Shown here in pieces: positions 1 through 7,040 of a DNA stretch of 19,926 bases. Numbering within the stretch: position 1 is the first letter of the stretch; the number at the start of each line of letters is the position of its first letter. The notes beneath the pieces are model-generated. The model did no database searches and was not told where the DNA came from. It saw only the letters and a program-made list of their open reading frames with translations. Source of the stretch: Dialister sp. UBA7295 (GTDB taxonomy: Bacteria; Bacillota; Negativicutes; Veillonellales; Dialisteraceae); the NCBI GenBank assembly GCA_002471975.1, contig DKQZ01000017.1:1-19926 (forward strand), given 5' to 3'. The position numbers were made by a program, and so were the translations under genes.

Positions 1-4
1 ATTG

Positions 5-37
5 GGGTTAATGGGTAATGGATAATAGCTAATCGCT
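5..37. repeat. Heptad tract (TAAT core)
   Basis: TAAT recurs at 9, 16, 23 and 30, an exact 7-bp period, while the other three bases of each unit vary. It is one of about ten intergenic tracts in this window with the same 7-bp period and different sequence. No coding role is visible. Confidence 0.7.
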
Positions 38-81
38 ATGTTCTTTAAAGGTCCCGTATGCCGGGGAGCTGACCATTTGGA

Positions 82-184
82 AATGGCGCCCATGCCATGT
101 GAGAATTGGCCCCATATATATTCTGCGGCCATCAGGCCGCCGCCTTCCCGCAATCCGCAATCCGCCTTCCGAAATCCGTCTTTC
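82..184. repeat. Interspersed repeat with TCC heptads
   Basis: TCCGN recurs at 154, 161, 168 and 175 with a 7-bp period. The adjoining GC-rich hairpin, the run CCCCATATATA and the nearby GCCATG read, on the reverse strand, in the same order as the duplicated unit at 19431-19640 (heptads, GC-rich hairpin, ATATGGGG, then GGCATGG). It therefore looks like a diverged inverted copy of that element. Confidence 0.5.
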
Positions 185-243
185 ACTGCATCGGCGGCAC
201 ACCTTCCCGAGATTCCCGCCAACCCCGATTCAAAAGCCATGTA

Positions 244-903
244 TCAATTATTTTTCTTCTTCTGAACGCGGCCAAAAGGCTGACTCATCTTCCATTCCTC
301 AGGAATATAATCGTCCTTTCCCCAGTCGGAAATGGTCATTTTTCCATTTTCCACATCCACCCGGGCCAGGCCGCAGTTATTGATGGGATGTTTCCAGAGA
401 TCGTTCAGCGGAAGACCTGCCGCTTTGAGAAGGATGGTGGAAAGGCAGCCCATGTGGGACACGAGGAGCACCGTATGGCCCTCTTCCCTGGCGAGGATTT
501 TCTGAAAAGCCGCCCAGGCCCGGTCCTGGACCTGCTGGAAGGTCTCTCCTCCATCTACCCGAACCTCTCCCGGCCTGTTCCGCCAGATATCATATTCCTC
601 GGGATAAAGCTCATCGATTTCCTCCGGCGTATGGCCGTCCCAGCGGCCCAGGGCCGTTTCCAGGAGCCCTTTCTCCGGGATGATGAGGATTTTCCGGCAG
701 CCCCGGATGATGGAAGCCGTTTCAAAGGCCCGCTTCAAGGGGCTGGCATAGATGGTATCGATATGAATGTTTTTGAAATATTCCGCCGCAAAAGAGGCCT
801 GCTTTTTTCCTCTTTCGCTTAAAAGAATATCTGCCCGCCCCTGCATCCGGTGCAGCGCATTCCAGGGCGTCTCCCCATGGCGGACGAAATAAAAAGTAGT
901 CAT
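244..903 (-). CDS. Histidine phosphatase family protein (GpmB/CobC-like)
   Basis: A 219-aa cytoplasmic enzyme of the branch-2 histidine phosphatase (phosphoglycerate-mutase-like) superfamily, which removes phosphate through a phosphohistidine intermediate. The N-terminal motif RHGE is at residues 8-11, with H9 as the nucleophile. It is followed by SERGKKQA, a YASPLKRAFETA motif, LLETALGRWDG with the acid/base glutamate, and VSHMG with the second catalytic histidine near residue 150. Length is normal for the family. The ATG follows AAAGGAGA at a good distance. Members include alpha-ribazole phosphatase and phosphoserine phosphatase. No cobalamin or serine genes adjoin it, so the substrate cannot be named. 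It appears to be a single-gene unit. Confidence 0.93.
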   Translation of the reverse strand: MTTFYFVRHGETPWNALHRMQGRADILLSERGKKQASFAAEYFKNIHIDTIYASPLKRAFETASIIRGCRKILIIPEKGLLETALGRWDGHTPEEIDELYPEEYDIWRNRPGEVRVDGGETFQQVQDRAWAAFQKILAREEGHTVLLVSHMGCLSTILLKAAGLPLNDLWKHPINNCGLARVDVENGKMTISDWGKDDYIPEEWKMSQPFGRVQKKKNN

Positions 904-1064
904 TTGCTCTCCTTTGAACCAAGTTTTTACTATTTTCCAAACATGGCTCCTGGTAACGATTCTACACCATGAATCTACTTTTATCTACCCCGCGAAATCA
1001 GAGGGGAAATCATAGGGGCTGTACAACAATTACATAATGTATAGAACTGCCGAAAATGGAAAAG

Positions 1065-1198
1065 TGATCCGTTCCCGGCTGCGAGTGAAGGAGGCGCATC
1101 TATATGGGATGGCAGACCATTTTTAACCATAGTTCTCATTGAAATGATCCGGCCGCCCCTTTTATGTAAAGGAAGGAGCCGCATGGGTGAACGGATCA
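1065..1198. repeat. Imperfect inverted repeat pair
   Basis: TGATCCGTTCCCGGCTGCG (1065-1083) is mirrored by an imperfect complement ending GAACGGATCA (1178-1198), enclosing about 95 bp without an open frame of substance. The layout recalls a small non-autonomous element, but no target-site duplication was recognised. The rest of 904-1270 holds nothing else that I can name. Confidence 0.35.
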
Positions 1199-1270
1199 GC
1201 AATCACTGATAACCATTTCTCCAAAGTTTTTAAAATCATGATTCCTATTTTTCTACCTCCCCAAGAATTA

Positions 1271-1374
1271 TGATATATTGAAATCAGACAGGCCATAAAG
1301 GCACGGTGCAGCCAATCTGCGCTGAGGAAACCACCTATGAAACACCTGCTCCCGGGGAAAATTCAGCAAAAATC
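1271..1374 (+). promoter_or_regulatory. Orphan copy of the CRISPR leader
   Basis: This matches the leader of the main array (13893 onward) over its first half. Both start with an extended -10 (TGATATATT here, TGATATACT there), then a near-identical AGACAG segment, GGCAC, an AATCTGCG block, a GAGGAAAC block and TATGAAACACCTGC (1336-1349). It lacks about 60 bp of leader-proximal sequence present in the main locus (about 14013-14072). Orientation is the same as the main array, 12.6 kb away. Confidence 0.8.
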
Positions 1375-1475
1375 ATAAAAAAGATCCCCAGCCATGGGGG
1401 CGAAACCACGAACCATCCAATGTGGTTAATTGTGGTCATGAAAATAAAAAAATCCCCTCTGTCAGGGGATGAGAA
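1375..1475 (+). CRISPR. Decayed one- or two-repeat CRISPR remnant
   Basis: A diverged repeat at 1375-1406 keeps the A-rich start, GATCCCC, the complementary GGGGG and the GCGAAAC end of the main-array repeat. It follows directly after the orphan leader. A 34-nt spacer-sized stretch (1407-1440) leads to a second A-rich stem-loop at 1441-1475 (ATCCCCT / AGGGGAT), which could be a further degenerate repeat. The second hairpin could equally be a terminator for the minus-strand gene at 1566-2333, since its minus strand ends in a T run. Confidence 0.65.
1444..1470 (-). terminator. Possible distal terminator
   Basis: On the minus strand, ATCCCCT pairs with AGGGGAT around a 5-nt loop and is followed by TTTTTTTATTTT. 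It lies 96 bp beyond the stop of the gene at 1566-2333. It overlaps the putative second degenerate CRISPR repeat, and the two readings are not exclusive. Confidence 0.5.
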
Positions 1476-1521
1476 AGGAAAGTTCCCGGCCAAATGGACA
1501 TCCGCCCATTTGACCGGAATC

Positions 1522-1559
1522 AAAAAAGCCCCAAAAGTCATAAGACTCGGAGCCTTTTG
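1522..1559 (-). terminator. Rho-independent terminator
   Basis: On the minus strand an imperfect GC-containing stem (AAAAGGCTCCGAGTC against GACTTTTGGGGCTTTT) ends in TTTTTT. It starts about 7 bp after the stop of the secreted protein gene, so it is the likely end of that transcript. Confidence 0.7.
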
Positions 1560-1565
1560 AGTGAA

Positions 1566-2333
1566 TCAGTTTTCAGTTGTTACGACGATATTATTTCCCT
1601 GCGGCTGATTCAGCGGACGGGCCATCACTTCTTCCAGATTTTCCGGAGTGGCCATGAGATCTGTATCTTTCTGAACGGATACGCAGAATACCTGCCCCGG
1701 ATTGAAGTAGATATTCTCTCCTTTCATGAAAAGACCACCCACCAGGGTGACCATGGCTCCAACGACAGCAGCACCATTATCATCTTTACCGTGGTCTTTT
1801 ACATATCCATCCAAAGGAATTTCTATATTGTTGACCGTCTTAATGGAAGGAATATTGATTTCCAGATGACCGGCACGGCCAAATGCGCCATTTCGTACTG
1901 CCTTCAATACCACACCACTGACTTCCGTATCCTTTGGAATCACCACGACTCCATTGATCAAGGTATTTTCCTTTGCCTTGAGACGGAAGACATCACCGGC
2001 TTTATTTCCTTTGGAAGCAAGGGCATCCTGCAAAACCAGATCGATTTTTGTATCTTTCGGAATATAAATATTTCCTTTGATCACCCCATTTTCTCCCACA
2101 GGAGATGAACGCTTCCTGTCCAGGCCAGCAAGAATTGCCCTCGTTTTTTCCCTGATATCCGGTTCCGCCGGCTTTTCTTCTTCAATTACCGGCATGGGAG
2201 ACGCATACACAGTCCCCTGAATGGCCGTCTTATCTGCAGCATATACATCATGACCGGAAAAAACGGTACCACCTGCCATCATGAGAGAACCACAAATTAC
2301 TGCACGAAAAAGCACTTTTCTAAAATCCATCAT
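1566..2333 (-). CDS. Secreted protein of unknown function
   Basis: About 255 aa with an N-terminal signal peptide (MMDFRKVLF, hydrophobic core, cleavage likely after VYA). The mature part has a proline/glutamate-rich linker, then two similar beta-rich stretches: IPKDTKIDLVLQDAL with GDVFRLKAKE, and IPKDTEVSGVVLKAV with GHLEINIPSI and IEIPLDGYV. A glycine-rich hydrophobic segment, GAAVVGAMVTLVGGLFMKG, and a strand ending GQVFCVSVQ follow. The repeating pattern 'fixed entry value, G-V, dG-x-IPL' occurs in uncharacterised exported proteins, and I cannot assign a function. I chose the ATG after AGGAAAGGGG. A GTG 57 bp upstream (2388-2390) sits 4 nt after a perfect AGGAGG but would place 19 odd residues before the signal peptide. 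It appears to be a single-gene unit. Confidence 0.85.
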   Translation of the reverse strand: MMDFRKVLFRAVICGSLMMAGGTVFSGHDVYAADKTAIQGTVYASPMPVIEEEKPAEPDIREKTRAILAGLDRKRSSPVGENGVIKGNIYIPKDTKIDLVLQDALASKGNKAGDVFRLKAKENTLINGVVVIPKDTEVSGVVLKAVRNGAFGRAGHLEINIPSIKTVNNIEIPLDGYVKDHGKDDNGAAVVGAMVTLVGGLFMKGENIYFNPGQVFCVSVQKDTDLMATPENLEEVMARPLNQPQGNNIVVTTEN

Positions 2334-2545
2334 CTGAATGCCCCTTTCCTGGGAATAAAAAAAACTGACATGTCCAAACCCGGAATGCACTGCACCTCCT
2401 TTGCCATCATCCGGATTGTTGCAGTTTCATTGTATCAGTCATCATAGACAGTCTTTGTCACTCTTGAAAGAAATTTTTATTTTTTGTCCTGCATTTTTAA
2501 AATTTCCTGCCTCTTATGTATGCCCATTTTGAAAAAACAAATTCC

Positions 2546-2617
2546 CCTCCGGAAATAAAACGATTCTGCTTCTTTGAAATAACAAAGCTCTATCAACTAT
2601 CTTTTTTCTACAGTTGA
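2546..2617. repeat. Interspersed element, module 1 (copy a)
   Basis: The stretch shares CTCCGGAAATA, GCTTCTTTGAAATA and TTCTACAGTTGAA, in the same order and close spacing, with 4382-4449. Both copies are intergenic and on the same strand. Function is unknown. Confidence 0.6.
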
Positions 2618-2622
2618 AGGGG

Positions 2623-2723
2623 CGGGCAGGAGGCCGCAAGCGGCACTGTCCTTCATGCGTTGGAGAGTAGGAAATTGCTGATTGTTTGTCAGTAAGTTTC
2701 TCTCTTTGAAGGCTTATTTTGTT
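2623..2723. repeat. Interspersed element, module 2 (copy a)
   Basis: It aligns over about 100 bp with 14866-14966: a CAGG/CCGC-AAGCGG hairpin, a GTCATG-like stretch, then TTGTCAGT-AGTTTCTCTCTTTGAAGGCTTATTT (the last part nearly identical). It directly follows module 1 here, whereas the other copies of the two modules stand apart, so the element is modular. Confidence 0.65.
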
Positions 2724-2725
2724 TT

Positions 2726-3245
2726 TTTAACAACCCGGTAAATTCTTAAAAACGATACCGTCCGGATCGGGAAATACATGGACTTCCTCCCGGCCTGCAT
2801 CAATTGTTGGCGCGCATGCAGGTGTGGGGGATTCCGTCAGGAGCCTTATTTCCTTTTCCTGCCTATAAAGTGCAAAAAGGGTGTTTTTGTTCCGTTAATT
2901 TTCCATTAGAATTTTTCTGCTGTTTAAAGGCAGATTTTATCGAACTTTTCAGATTCGGTTCCAGGCATCGATTGGAATTTTTTGCGAAAATCCGGATGAT
3001 TTACCTTTACCGGATAGAACAAGGTGACGGATAGGATAATTGATATTTCCTCCTGCACTACAGTTTCACGCCATGTACAAGGAAATCCAACAGCATGCTG
3101 CAGGGCAAACCTTCCCTGGGATGGACAGCCTGCGGAGCAGGCGGATAGGTTGTACAATCCCTTCTCATCGAAAATGAGATAAAAAGGAATGATTCCCGGA
3201 TACATCACTTTTGTCGTACATTGTCGATTATTACGAAAGATGAAC
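2726..3245. other. Intergenic, no feature recognised
   Basis: About 500 bp without a convincing gene, RNA or repeat. Open frames here lack ribosome binding sites and have implausible composition. A short minus-strand stretch ending near 2727 contains FPDPDGIVFKNL, which recalls the end of a VOC/glyoxalase fold, but it has no start and is too short to call. Confidence 0.4.
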
Positions 3246-3299
3246 CTACCCGGCCGCTCCGCCCACCCTTCCGGCACTCGGAAGGGTGGGGCCCGGTAG
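3246..3299. repeat. Strong palindrome
   Basis: CCCACCCTTCC (3262-3272) pairs perfectly with GGAAGGGTGGG (3280-3290) around a 7-nt loop. An outer CTACC / GGTAG pair (3246-3250 and 3295-3299) extends the structure. There is no T run on either strand, so it is not a classic terminator. It precedes the 57/41-bp repeat array. Confidence 0.6.
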
Positions 3300-3364
3300 T
3301 ATGCTTTCCTTTTTTCTCATACCTGCCTTGCAGGGTCAGTGCAGAAATTTTCCTTTCCCCTTGA

Positions 3365-3756
3365 GTTGTACCACAGCGGCAGTCTATTGCTTTCACCGTT
3401 TCCGTTTTTCTTTCCCTTTTGGTCGCAACACTATTGCAGTCTATTGCTTTCACCGCTTCCATTTTTCTTTCCCTTTTAGTTGTACCACACGAGCAGTCTA
3501 TAATCCGCAAGGATAAGAAGTCGCAACACTATTGCAGTCTATTGCTTTCACCGCTTCCATTTCTTCCTTTTCCTTTTAGTTGTACCACACGAGCAGTCTA
3601 TAACCCGCAAGGATAAGAAGTCGCAACACTATTGCAGTCTATTGTTTTCACCGCTTCTATTTTTCTTTCCCTTTTGGTCGCAATACTATTGCAGTCTATT
3701 GCTTTCACCACTTCCATTTTTCTTTCCCTTTTGGTCGCAACACTATTGCAGTCTAT
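3365..3756. repeat. Modular 57/41-bp tandem repeat array
   Basis: Eight units start at 3365, 3422, 3479, 3520, 3579, 3620, 3677 and 3734 (lengths 57, 57, 41, 59, 41, 57, 57 and a partial). Each starts with one of two 23-bp heads, GTCGCAACAC(...)GCAGTCTAT or GTTGTACCAC(...)GCAGTCTAT. A head is followed either by a 34-36 bp pyrimidine-rich linker (TGCTTTCACCGCTTCC...) or by an 18-bp linker (AATCCGCAAGGATAAGAA). The linkers are near identical between units, so this is not CRISPR. The minus strand of the 57-bp units reads as a 19-residue repeat, AIDCNSVATKRERKMEAVK, but the 41- and 59-bp units break the frame. Confidence 0.85.
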
Positions 3757-3761
3757 ATAAT
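3756..3761 (+). promoter_or_regulatory. Possible -10 box at the repeat array end
   Basis: The last repeat head runs into TATAAT. TTGGTC (3731-3736) lies 19 bp upstream as a weak -35. It could drive the small gene at 3875 about 110 bp downstream. TATAAT also arises at units 3 and 5 where the head joins the 18-bp linker. Confidence 0.4.
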
Positions 3762-3801
3762 CGGAAGGTTCCGGGCAGTCAGGATGTGAATGAGGGGTGC
3801 T

Positions 3802-3900
3802 ATGAAATGTAAAAAATTCAGCAGCATGAAAGAAGAGTTTCCGTTGTATGTAAAGAGAGCAGGGAGAAGCAGGTATGAATCCAGATTTCAACGACTTTAA
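3802..3900 (+). CDS. Possible 32-aa basic peptide
   Basis: The ATG follows GAGGGG by 4 nt and encodes a 32-aa lysine/arginine-rich peptide (starting MKCKKFSSMKEEF). It overlaps the first 26 bp of the next gene in another frame. It could be a short translated leader coupled to that gene, or chance. No family is recognised. Confidence 0.25.
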   Translation: MKCKKFSSMKEEFPLYVKRAGRSRYESRFQRL

Positions 3901-4138
3901 AGACATTACCATCAGAGCATCCGGCACTGACGAAGAGGGGCTCCGTATCACCATTGATACGGAAGAAAAAGATTCCACCGTTATTACCACGAACCTCATT
4001 CTGGCCTTATGTGCCATGTATCAGATTCCGGAGAATTACCTGCCGGAATTATTCGGCGTTTTTGTTCAAGTGCTGACGAATGCTAAAAACGATGCGGAAA
4101 GCAGAAGAAACTTTGACCACCCGGAACCGCTGCGGTGA
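3875..4138 (+). CDS. Small acidic protein of unknown function
   Basis: 87 aa with no signal peptide or transmembrane segment. The N-terminal half is rich in Asp, Glu and Thr and looks beta-stranded (DITIRASG, GLRITIDTEEKD). The C-terminal half is helical (TNLILALCAMYQIPENYLPELFGVFVQVL). The ATG follows AGGGAG with 8-nt spacing, which supports a real gene. It lies on the cas strand but 367 bp before cas10, and cas10 has its own promoter candidate, so membership of the cas operon is doubtful. I recognise no family. Confidence 0.7.
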   Translation: MNPDFNDFKDITIRASGTDEEGLRITIDTEEKDSTVITTNLILALCAMYQIPENYLPELFGVFVQVLTNAKNDAESRRNFDHPEPLR

Positions 4139-4219
4139 AGAGAAGATGGAGCCTTCCCAGGGCAGGGACTGCGGCCAATGGCCCATCGTCCTATCAGGAA
4201 ACTAAAACAGAGGAAAAAG

Positions 4220-4251
4220 TTAGCAGTTAGCAGTTAGCAGTTAGATATTAG
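4220..4251. repeat. Heptad tract (TTAG core)
   Basis: TTAG occurs at 4220, 4227, 4234, 4241 and 4248, exactly every 7 bp, mostly as GCAGTTA units. The same five-copy pattern, with CCG in place of CAG, occurs inside the CRISPR array at 14520-14551. Confidence 0.8.
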
Positions 4252-4381
4252 CTGTCATCTGTCAGCATTAGCAATTGTGGGGCCGCCTTTACATGGGAGA
4301 GGCGGTCCTTTTCTATAAATTTTAACCGCCTGCGAGGGCAGCCATCTGCTTCTTGTGTGCCCGTTCCGTAAAAATATTTTT

Positions 4382-4449
4382 TCTCCGGAAATACAGGGCT
4401 TCTTTGAAATACAAGGCCTCGGCAGCCGCCTTTTGATTCTACAGTTGAA
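4382..4449. repeat. Interspersed element, module 1 (copy b)
   Basis: It shares CTCCGGAAATA, GGCTTCTTTGAAATA and ATTCTACAGTTGAA, in order, with 2546-2617. Its right edge reaches the -35 candidate of the cas operon, so the element may supply part of that promoter. Confidence 0.6.
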
Positions 4450-4473
4450 TTCATGAATGCCATTGGATACAAC
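4445..4473 (+). promoter_or_regulatory. Candidate cas operon promoter
   Basis: TTGAAT (4445-4450), a 17-bp spacer and TACAAC (4468-4473). Transcription would start near 4480, leaving a short untranslated region that contains AAAGGAG (4495-4501) before the cas10 ATG. Each box matches the sigma-70 consensus at four of six positions. Confidence 0.5.
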
Positions 4474-4505
4474 GAAGTTAACAGTTATCTCATAAAGGAG
4501 ATGAA

Positions 4506-7040
4506 ATGATGGATACAATTTCTTTAGCTGCGAAGGCCGGTTTGCTTCATGACATAGGGAAATTAGTGATTCGCGCCACTCATGAATGGAAAAACCATTC
4601 TGATCTTGGCGCGGATTTTTTAATTCCTTTCCTCACCGATGCCTCTTCGGACGAAAGCAGACGGCTTCTTCGCTGTATTCGGTATCATCACGCAGAAGCC
4701 CTGCGAGATGCAGACCCTGCGACAGATGATCTGGCGTGGATTATTTATGAAGCGGACAATATAGCCGCCGGAGCCGACCGGCGCACCCGGGAAGCCTATG
4801 GGACCAATGGACTCCCTTCCCAGTCCCGCTTCGATATGGAATCCTCGCTGGATAACATTTTCAATGCCTTTTCGGGAAATGGCAGAAATTCCTGGTTCAA
4901 GCTTGTGGGAAAAGATGCAAAAATCGCCAATTATCCCGTTTCCCGAAAACCTCCCGCTTCTCAGGAGTTGTACACCGGGATTTATGAAACGGTGAAAGCC
5001 AATTTCCAAAGAAAAGATCCTTTGGAAATGACGGAAAATGAACTGCTCCGCATTCTGGAGGATACGACGGATCTCATTCCTTCCAGCACCGCCAAAGAAG
5101 AAGTGAATGATATTTCCCTCTTCGACCATCTGAAACTCACCGGCGCACTGGCAGGAGCCATGGTGAAATATTTCCAGAGCAGACGCATCACCAACTATAA
5201 AGAAGCCTGTTTTGAAAAAGGAAAAATCAATCGGGATGAAAAAGAATTCCTATTTATTTCCGGTGATTTTTCAGGCATTCAGAAATTCATTTACCGCATC
5301 CCCTCTTCCGGGGCTATGCGCATGCTCCGGGGCAGGTCCTTCTACCTGGATATCCTGCTGGAACATATCGTAGATGAACTGCTGGAAAAGCTGGCCCTCT
5401 CCCGGGCAAATCTGATTTACTGCAGCGGCGGCCATTTCTACCTTCTGGCAGACAATACGGAAAAGACAAAAAAGATCGTGAGAGATGCGGAAATAACGCT
5501 GAACCGCCAGCTGACAACCCTCTTTTCCGGTACTTTGTACCTGGCCCTGGGCATGGTGGAAGTCTGTGCCAATGATCTTATGGAGCTCGCAGGAAACGGG
5601 ATGAGGACCAATATCTTCCGTGCCGTTTCCGAAAAAGTTTCCCTTTCCAAGCAGCATCGCTACGATGAAACGACGCTTTCTGAGCTTTTTGATGAACACA
5701 GCGCTTTCAATGAGGTCAGTAAAGGAAATAGGGAATGCGCCATCTGCCATAGCTCAGAAAGACACCTTTCCTCCTATGCCGCCAATCATTCCGAGGATGA
5801 CGTAGAGGTCTGTGATACCTGCAATGGCCTGTACCTCCTGGGAAAATCCCTGATTGATGAAGGAAAGACATTGTTTGCGGTCCTTGAGGACAGCCCGATG
5901 AAAGGCAGCATTCCCCTCCCTTCCCTGGATTCGAAGACCCTCTCCCTCCTTCCTGCTTCGGAGGAAGACCTGGAAAAATGGAAAAAAGAGGGACTTTTCA
6001 TCCGGATCTACGACAAGAATCAATCCCGTACCTCTCATCTGATGGCCTCCAGAATCTGGACCGCTGACTACGCCTGCCGGGGCGATGACAGTCACATTCT
6101 TGATTTTAACGAACTGGCAGAGAGCTCAGGAGATGAATATTCCCTTGGCATCAACCGTTTGGGAGTCCTCAGGGCCGATGTGGACAACCTGGGTGCAGCC
6201 TTCATTGCAGGTTTCATCCGAAAAGGGCAGAACGAGACCTATGCCACCCTTTCCCGCTATGCCGCCTTATCCCGCAGTATGGCCTATTTCTTCCGGCGGG
6301 TCATCCTGGACATTTGCCGGAAAAAACTGCCGGAAGAGATTCAACCTTTCTACCTTTTCCAGGATAAGGAACAAAGCCCAAGGAAAATTCATGTGGTTTA
6401 CTCCGGCGGCGATGACCTCTTCCTCACCGGAGCCTGGGATGACCTCCTTGAATTTGCAGTTGACCTGCGGCGGACCTTTGCGGTATGGACCAATGAAAAA
6501 CTGACCTTCTCCGCAGGCCTTGGACTATTTTCTCCCACCTACCCCATCAGCCGCATGGCAGCCCTCACCGGGGGCCTGGAAGACCTGGCGAAAGCCAATC
6601 CCGGAAAAGACAGCCTTGCCCTCTTTGGAAGCGGCACGGAATACACCGCATCAGAGGGCAGGGAAAAAGCCCCGGTTTACCACTGGGATGAACTCATTCG
6701 GATTCACGATGAAAAAATCACCTTCCTCATGAACCATCTGGACCTTTCCGGCATTACCGAAGAAGACGGCAGGGCCCGCATTGCTGCAGGAAAATCCCTG
6801 CTGTACCGCCTCATGACCCTCCTGAAAAGCCAGGATAAAGGGCGGATGGACCTGGCCCGTTTCGCCTATACTCTGGCAAGACTGGAACCGGCAAAGAAGG
6901 AAGGGCCTGAAATACAAAACTGCTATGAAGAAGTCAGAAATCAGCTGTACCGCTGGGCAGTCAGCGAAAAAGACAGAAAAGAACTGACGACAGCCATTCA
7001 GCTGATTGTTTACCGCATGCGCGACAAGGAGCAAAAATAA
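4506..7040 (+). CDS. csm1: Type III-A CRISPR Cas10/Csm1
   Basis: 844 aa, the large subunit of the Csm effector complex. An N-terminal HD nuclease domain carries H15-D16 in LLHDIGKLVIRA and is expected to cut single-stranded DNA near the transcribed target. The first palm domain follows (FISGDFSGIQKFIYRI, then RGRSFYLDILLEHIV). A zinc ribbon comes next, with CAIC near residue 411 and CDTC near 436. The second palm has RLGVLRADVDNLGAAF and the GGDD motif at 634-637, which makes cyclic oligoadenylates from ATP after target RNA binding. A helical C-terminal D4 region completes it. Both active sites look intact and length is typical. The gene starts at the first of two ATGs behind AAAGGAG. Its stop overlaps the csm2 start (TAATG). 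Confidence 0.97.
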   Translation: MMDTISLAAKAGLLHDIGKLVIRATHEWKNHSDLGADFLIPFLTDASSDESRRLLRCIRYHHAEALRDADPATDDLAWIIYEADNIAAGADRRTREAYGTNGLPSQSRFDMESSLDNIFNAFSGNGRNSWFKLVGKDAKIANYPVSRKPPASQELYTGIYETVKANFQRKDPLEMTENELLRILEDTTDLIPSSTAKEEVNDISLFDHLKLTGALAGAMVKYFQSRRITNYKEACFEKGKINRDEKEFLFISGDFSGIQKFIYRIPSSGAMRMLRGRSFYLDILLEHIVDELLEKLALSRANLIYCSGGHFYLLADNTEKTKKIVRDAEITLNRQLTTLFSGTLYLALGMVEVCANDLMELAGNGMRTNIFRAVSEKVSLSKQHRYDETTLSELFDEHSAFNEVSKGNRECAICHSSERHLSSYAANHSEDDVEVCDTCNGLYLLGKSLIDEGKTLFAVLEDSPMKGSIPLPSLDSKTLSLLPASEEDLEKWKKEGLFIRIYDKNQSRTSHLMASRIWTADYACRGDDSHILDFNELAESSGDEYSLGINRLGVLRADVDNLGAAFIAGFIRKGQNETYATLSRYAALSRSMAYFFRRVILDICRKKLPEEIQPFYLFQDKEQSPRKIHVVYSGGDDLFLTGAWDDLLEFAVDLRRTFAVWTNEKLTFSAGLGLFSPTYPISRMAALTGGLEDLAKANPGKDSLALFGSGTEYTASEGREKAPVYHWDELIRIHDEKITFLMNHLDLSGITEEDGRARIAAGKSLLYRLMTLLKSQDKGRMDLARFAYTLARLEPAKKEGPEIQNCYEEVRNQLYRWAVSEKDRKELTTAIQLIVYRMRDKEQK

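Noticed and set aside
106..822. A long plus-strand open frame opposite the histidine phosphatase.
   Set aside because: It is the antisense shadow of a well-supported gene, has no ribosome binding site and does not resemble a family.
2727..2868. A minus-strand stretch ending REEVHVFPDPDGIVFKNLPGC that recalls a VOC/glyoxalase C-terminus.
   Set aside because: Only about 46 codons with no start, and the similarity rests on one short DPDG motif. Too weak to call a pseudogene.
3365..3756. The regular repeats could be a second CRISPR array.
   Set aside because: The segments between the 23-bp heads are almost identical to each other, and unit length jumps between 41 and 57 bp. CRISPR spacers would differ.
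3205..4017. Minus-strand frames reading repeated IDCNSVATKRERK as a cysteine-containing repeat protein.
   Set aside because: The 41- and 59-bp units shift the frame, no continuous gene spans the array, and no ribosome binding site precedes either frame.
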